A stretch of 64,000 nucleotides of DNA from Babylonia areolata (Eukaryota; Mollusca; Gastropoda; Neogastropoda; Buccinidae), in NCBI RefSeq assembly GCF_041734735.1, contig NC_134883.1:21765247-21829246 (forward strand), given 5' to 3'. Positions within the stretch are counted from its first letter, which is position 1; each line of letters opens with the position of its first letter. Shown piece after piece: positions 57,611-64,000 of the stretch. The notes under the pieces were generated by a model, which saw only the letters and a program-made list of their open reading frames with translations, had not been told where the DNA came from and did no database searches. The position numbers were made by a program, and so were the translations under genes.

Positions 57611-60600
57611 TATATATATTTTTATAAGCAGGCAAGAATTTTCCACAGCGTGGGTCAAGGACCACCCTCTTGGACATTTATTCTCAGCAAGTAGCCATTA
57701 TTATTACTGTTATTAATATTATTAAAAGTGTCAAGAAGAAAGCTACATGATTTCACAGACAACCATTTCAGGTGTAAAAGGAACCAGTAATCTGTATAAT
57801 CTGTCTCACAGACAACTATTTCAGCTTTATAATACTGTTTTAAGGAGTAGAACAGCATGTGTAAGTTGCATTTAAAAAAACAACTAACTAGATAGCCTAC
57901 TTCTGCACTTGATTTGTCTTTTGGGCAGTGATGGCACATGTTGGCACAGTATTGACTTTGCTGCCTTTCACGTACAGAAAGCATTCTTCACTTGACAGAA
58001 CAGAACTGGTTTCTGATGAGTAACTGAGACTGTGATCATGTGGACTGTTTGTGCTTTGTGATGTGGCAGGACAACACAGGCCAGGGATTCAAGGTGTGAG
58101 CGCATGATTTGCCAAACAATGCCTCTGCATGATATCAAAACCTGGGTGGGAGTGGTGGGATGGTCTGTTATGTTCTGTTCTCCACAGCTCCAGCACTGTT
58201 GAGTAGGGGTGGGGGTTGGGGGGGGGGTTCTGTCGCAAAATGCTTTGTGCTGTTAATGTGAGGAGACTCTGGACATCTTCCTTGCTGGTGGGGTGTGATG
58301 GGCAGGCTGCACTGCCAGACTTTCTTGCCCCCCCTTTGTTTGTTGCCATGGTGATCAGATGAGAATACTCTGCACAGAATGCTCGGTTTCAAAGTGTGGT
58401 TTTGTCCCTGGATTCCCAGTGCCACTGGTTTTTGTGTAATATTGTTGATGTTTTGCAATATGGGAAATGTGTGATAGTCGCACACAAACACACACATGAA
58501 GAGAGAAAACGTGTGAAAGAAACTTGAAGCTGACTGGCAGCAAGAATGTTACACAGTGTGTATGCATGTTTGTACGTGTTCATGCATTTGTGTAGAAGTG
58601 CACAGTTTGTCATTTTTGTACGAAAGACATGTATTCTTTCAGATGTTTTGGTGCTTTTTTTCTGCACTACCTCACAACTTTTGATTTAAACATGTTGTGT
58701 CTGTTAATGTGTTCATGAAATCATCATAACATAGAGAAATTGACAGAAGTTTCACCGTTTATAATATCCCTAAAACAACAAAAAAGGAAAACAAAATTGT
58801 TATTGAGGAAGTGTATTTGTTAACATTGTGTTAGATTTATCAGTGTATTCAGCTATTTTGTCATCAGATTCACAACTGAACTGAAATCAAAACATGAATA
58901 ACATGGTCTTACTCTAAAATACCTGCGTTTTGATTTGACAAGATGCTTAGTAAAAAAAAAATTTTATTTTTTTATTTTTATTTTTTAAAGTAGGCGATGT
59001 GCATATTTGTTTTTGAAACATATGATATTTTTCAAGTTTGAGTAGGGAACCTGATGCCTCCTCCACCCCACTCTGAAGCTTCTTGCACCCTTGTACTTAC
59101 TGTATGCTTTACCTGTGACCAAGTTCACTCCCAGGTAGAGTCATAATCAGTGCTTCACTGTAAATGGTATATATATATGTTGATGCAGTGTGAACAGACT
59201 TGTACATATGCAGAGTGTATGAAACAATACTCACCTGGTGGTATGAATGTGGACATTGAGCCAAAAGACCAGATCTGAGATTTTAGGAGAAACACAACCT
59301 TCCTTCCCCTGCTCTGAATGAACATGCAAATAGTTAACAGTAAGGGATGACAATGGACAACGAGGTTTATTCTGTTATCTCTTTTGTTGACTTTTGCTCT
59401 CACACACACACACACACTCACAAACACTAAGAAGAGCAGATAACACTTTATTTTCATGTCACTGGACATTCTGATTTTCTTGTTCCGACTCGAGCAGTTG
59501 GCCATAAAAAGTGACATTCCAGTCTGCCCGATGTGTTGTTGTCGCTAAAGTAACCAGAAACCTATCCTCTCAGGTGTTGTGGAAGGCTACTGTTTTGCTG
59601 CTCGTTTGTGTGTGTGTTGGGCAAGTTCCTGCTGAGCACAGCAACATTGAGGACTCGGTGGCCAGCAGGTGGGGTGGTGGGTTAACCTGGCAGGTTCAAA
59701 GGTTAAAAGGATTTTCTACTGCTCTGTTACAGGTCTTGTCCATTGTTTTCTCAAAATACTGCAACCTTCCTTTCGTTTTCTTATTTCTTTGAGTTTGCAT
59801 TTTATGAGCCAGTTTCACAAGGTTCGAAATGTCATATATGGGTGTTTTTCATGTTTCTGCTGTTTGTTTTTTTGGGTTTTTTTTTGTTTGTTTGGTTTTT
59901 TTTGTTGTGTTCTTAAAAGTTAAGTGACACAAACATTTGTTTTTCCTTTCCATATTTGTATGTATGTTTAGAGAATGAAGGTGCAAAGTTCAGAGTGTTG
60001 GTTCTAGTTTTAGTGGTAACATTACAATGCTCAATATATTTTGACATCTCCTGATTGTGTCATAGATTCTTGTCTTAAACATGTAGCAAGGAACATTTTA
60101 GAATTGATCAGTTAGGTGTGCCATTTGATACTGATGAATATCTCAGCAAGCGTTTATGAATTTTCCTGTACAAAATTTAAACATTAACAGTTAGATTCAC
60201 AGCCAGTTTGTATGCGTGCGTTTTTTTTGTGTGTCCTCTCGCTCGTTACTGAGACTTGAGGCATCTTTGACTTGCATGTTAGTCTGACTTCAGTGAGGTA
60301 TTTTTTATTCAACTGTACAGGCAAATCTATTTTATCCCAATTATCAGTCAAGTTAAAATATTATATAAAAAAAATTTTCTCAGCTTATGACCAGCAGAAT
60401 TTATGACAATATTTGTCGTTAAAAGCTTTCATCATAATCGATTGCATAGTTTGTTTTTTTGGGGTTTTTTTTGTTGTTTATTTTACTGCACAGTATAAGT
60501 CCCTAAAGTGTATTTTTCTCCAGCTTTTCTGTTAGTAATGATAACAACAAAAAGATATATGGTTTGCCCTGCAGAATCTTATGGTGATGATTGCTGTCAA

Positions 60601-63600
60601 AAGTATGATAAATCTCCAAGCAGTCAGGTAGAGTATGATGCTTCCTTTCTCTAACATCCCAGGGCAGGTCTTTTGTTGCATGAGGCGAGTATTGCTCAAA
60701 AGATATTGAAACAACATGCTTGAGAAAGAATCAACCACCTTATGCTGCTGGAAGTGAAGTGTTGAAAGGAGGCTGGAAATCTGCAACTGCAAATAAGTGT
60801 TGAAAGGCAGAATCATACACTTCTTGTATTGTTCAGTAATGTTATATGAAATGTTACATTTAAAATTACCACCTGGCTTTACAAAGCAGCATATCAGAGC
60901 CAGAAATCATTATTTTGTATAATTTGTATTTTTGGTGAACATTGGTAACTGAAGACTGAGCATGGTGTATTTCATTAGAAAGTTTGTTGTATGGTTTATC
61001 AGTAAGTTTAAGTGGTATGATTTGTTTATCAATAGTTTAGGATGCTGCCAGTAGTTTAGGCTCCAGTAGTACAGTACTGCAGAAATCCCATGGAATATAT
61101 TTGCATTCTTCATAAAACGCAGATGTGCTATTAAATCCAGAGAAAGGCGTGTGGGCGTTTGGCTGGGGTGGTGGTAAATCCCCATTATGGACAATCATGT
61201 GGAGTCTTCCCCTCCAGCAATCGGCCTCTTTGTGTTCACACTGTATCACAGACTGATGATAAGACAGTGTTGTTTTTCCCTGAATGGTGCAGGTCATTTT
61301 AATTAGTGTGTTTCGGTGGTTTAAGTTGTAATTAATTCCTTTTTCCCCCTCAGTTGGATAATAGGCGGTGTCCAGATGATAGTGAAATCATGCACTTATG
61401 ATTATTATTTTTTATAATTATTCATTATTTTATCATCAAATTTCTGCCCATCAGTCATTCCTTTTGTCAGTTTCCAAAGTGTTTTGGTTGGTTGGTTGTT
61501 TTTGTTAGGTTTTTGTCCCAAAGGTTCTCTTTGACTTCTGGTCAGTACTCTGAACATTCATTGTTCAGTGCATGAATAGTTTTGACTTGATGTGTACAAA
61601 AAAAAAAAAAAAAAATAATCAGGTAATGCAGCACAGGTTTTACAAATATATCAAGAGCAGGGAAAGAGTCAGAAGTATGTTTTTTCATTAGAGATACCTT
61701 GCCGTGAAAGAATGTTAATGAGTTTATCGAGGGATAGTCTGGAAATGCTTAGAATTTAAGCTCATTTGAAAAAACATAACACAATTTGCTATTATTGTAA
61801 ATTGTATGCATATCATCTATTAATACTTGATCCATAATAATTAGCAAGTATGTTTGTGTATGCCACTTGAGTAACATATATACTGCCAGTCAACTTATGA
61901 AGGATAATGCTTGTCTGCATGTGTATATTCATATTTTTCTCTAGAATAATGATTCAGCTTGTTCACTGCCATTTTTGTGGGAGCAGTTTCCCCGGGACAC
62001 TGATGACTACTGACGGTGCTATTTGTGCTGGAATTCTTGTTCACAGTGAAGAATGGTTTGGTTCTCTGTTTACATACTGTATTAGTAGTGTATAGATGGA
62101 CATTATCTTCTGATAAAAGTTGCAGATGAGGCACATGTGTATCATTCCAGCCATCACTTGCCCCCCAACCCTCCCCCAGAACTTCCAACTGGACTTTCAC
62201 ACAGTGAAATTCAAATGCCCCTTCAGCATGCCAAACGTAGTATCTGTGGGAGACTGCTACAGAGTGCCAGAATCTGAGAAAGCTGTGGGCGTTCGTGTTG
62301 ATTTTTTTTTTCTATATATAATTTTTTCATGACTAAGAAAATTCCTCATTGAACTGAAACCACAGTCTGAAGGTGTGGTCTTGATTTCAGAAGGCCTCCA
62401 GAACTTGCATATGAGATTACCCCCTCCACCCCACCCCCACTGTTCTCTTCAAAATAGTGTTATTGGGAGCATGATCATCTAGTATTTTCTTTAATGCACA
62501 TTACTCTTCATAAAAAAAGATGTTTTGGTAAATTGATGTCATTCCTCCCCTTACCCTTGCTCCTATAAACATTGGCATGTGTAAAGAAAAGTGTGCCAGT
62601 CATATGGATTCTTGGTGCTAAAATGTTACATGTGCATTTTTGTTTGTTTTTGTTTTCTTACTGATATGATTGTCATCTCCTTTTTACTGATATGATTGTC
62701 ATCTGCTGGATCAAGGCCACCATTTTTATCTTCATTCCATGAACAGCGCAGTTGACAAAACAGAATCATCGAAATTCACATCATTGAGGTTTCAAAGGTT
62801 TTTAAAATTTACTACTGTGGTAGTTTTGTTGTTTGTTTGTTTTTAATGTAGTTTTAGAGGCTTTAATTCTTTAGCGCTTGCCGTTGTATTTTCATTGGTT
62901 GAACATCGATTTGTGTTCACCCTGTGTGAGCTGGGTTTTTTTTTTGCTCCCCCACCAAGCTGCTGTTCACTTTATATGACTTGGTGTTCACTTGCCAACA
63001 TTTAAAAATGTATCCATTCTGCTTGTGCAGAATGCCTGTATTGCCAAAGTAAACCTTGCAGAGCAAAGTGTATTCTGTGTTATCTAAGAAAGATGTCTCA
63101 AGTTTCACATTAATCACCCCACCACACTCTGGCACTTTTTATTGATCATCAAGAAATACTTCCAGTGCACTTTAGTAAGAAGTGCAGAGCACTTTCATGA
63201 CATGACAAAAATCACACACCCATTCTCCATAACAAAACAACTATGAATGTAACCACAAAAACAAATGGAAAAACAACTTAATTCTGTAACAAGTCTTTGG
63301 TGGCAATTCAATAATCCATGCAACAAAAAGTCCTATCGAAAACTGACATGGGAAGCAACAAAAATAAAAAGTTCAAGTGTGCCAAAGATACTTAAAACAT
63401 GTCACTTCACTAGGACACACACAAAAAGATACATTGTCAAGCCTGTGTGAGCACTCCCAAACATGCATTCTGTATTGCTTTTTATAATTTACATGCATGT
63501 TTGTGTGAATGTAAGCACATATGTGTCCACAAGTTTGTATTTATGTATCAGTGTGTGTTTTTGTGCTTTTGAATGAAAAAAAAAACACACACAAAAAAAA

Positions 63601-64000
63601 AAACAGGCACACAAGACCTGCACTGACAGTTTACAACACATGTTTCTGTTGTGATGACTGCACATAGTGCATGTCATCAACACATGCACCTGATGAAACG
63701 AGTTTAACTTGATATACATATCAATATATCCCCTTGTTCTAAAGAGCTGTCATATTGTATTAATCATATAACTCTTGTTTCTCTGAAAACAGAAAATAAT
63801 GGACTGCTGGAACAAATCGCAATGTGAAGCCCAAATTACAAAAGGCAGTTTTTGACACACAAAACAGTTAAGTTCAGAGAAAAAATAAACACAATACACT
63901 CTGAAGAGAAATTAATATCAAATGGATGCGTAGAAAGCAGTAGGTTCAAATCACACATGAACACGCACTCACACTGGCAAATAAGGCATTAACAAATATC
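57611..64000. other. downstream DNA, no gene recognised
   Basis: It is AT-rich with few microsatellites, unlike most of the window. Open frames are under 125 codons and show no conserved motif on either strand. It may be a continued 3' UTR or intergenic DNA. AATAAA motifs also occur near 63885. Confidence 0.5.

Noticed and set aside
57655-57984. Minus-strand 109-codon open frame as a downstream gene
   Set aside because: No conserved motif, no splice or promoter evidence, and a length expected by chance in AT-rich DNA.

Overview
The window is eukaryotic, intron-rich animal DNA. It carries one protein-coding gene I can recognise, on the + strand: an orthologue of the vertebrate Rho guanine-nucleotide exchange factors NET1 and ARHGEF3 (XPLN). 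The repeats suggest a mollusc, most likely a marine gastropod. They include a tRNA-derived SINE family with a central domain resembling the one I associate with molluscan MetaSINEs, L2-type LINE tails ending in ATT repeats, and a roughly 650-bp interspersed repeat I associate with gastropods. The organism call is inference from memory; no species can be named.

Layout. Positions 1-8.4 kb are upstream or intergenic sequence with two SINEs, a piggyBac-like MITE, a SINE tail, a microsatellite block and a LINE RNase H fragment. Two candidate alternative first coding exons lie at 8384-8461 and 14001-14108. The second matches the NET1-specific N-terminus. Both end in phase 0 and both can join the common exon at 40145-40219. 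The 26-kb intron between 14108 and 40145 is packed with CA, TG, TC and TA microsatellites, SINE and LINE remnants, and a nested LINE pair (an RTE-like element inside an L2-like one, 23.7-25.9 kb). Twelve common coding exons run from 40145 to a TGA stop at 53755-53757. The joined reading frame is 471 codons from the 14001 start or 461 from the 8384 start, and all junctions agree in phase. Exons 42666-49448 encode the DH (Dbl homology) exchange domain; 50186-53757 encode the PH domain and a short Lys/Ser tail. Positions 53758-64000 are 3' UTR and downstream sequence with no recognisable gene.

Most notable features. (1) The alternative first-exon arrangement parallels vertebrate NET1 and NET1A. 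(2) Minisatellites of different unit length sit in most introns of the 41-53.5 kb segment, several starting at a splice donor or ending at an acceptor. (3) A partial copy of the exon at 51994-52171, with its donor, lies in the following intron. (4) A MITE at 38386 has a paralogous empty site about 320 bp downstream, which shows its TTAA insertion. (5) A nested LINE insertion has a readable 13-bp target-site duplication. I found no evidence for a new multi-gene system; the window is one signalling gene in very repeat-rich DNA.
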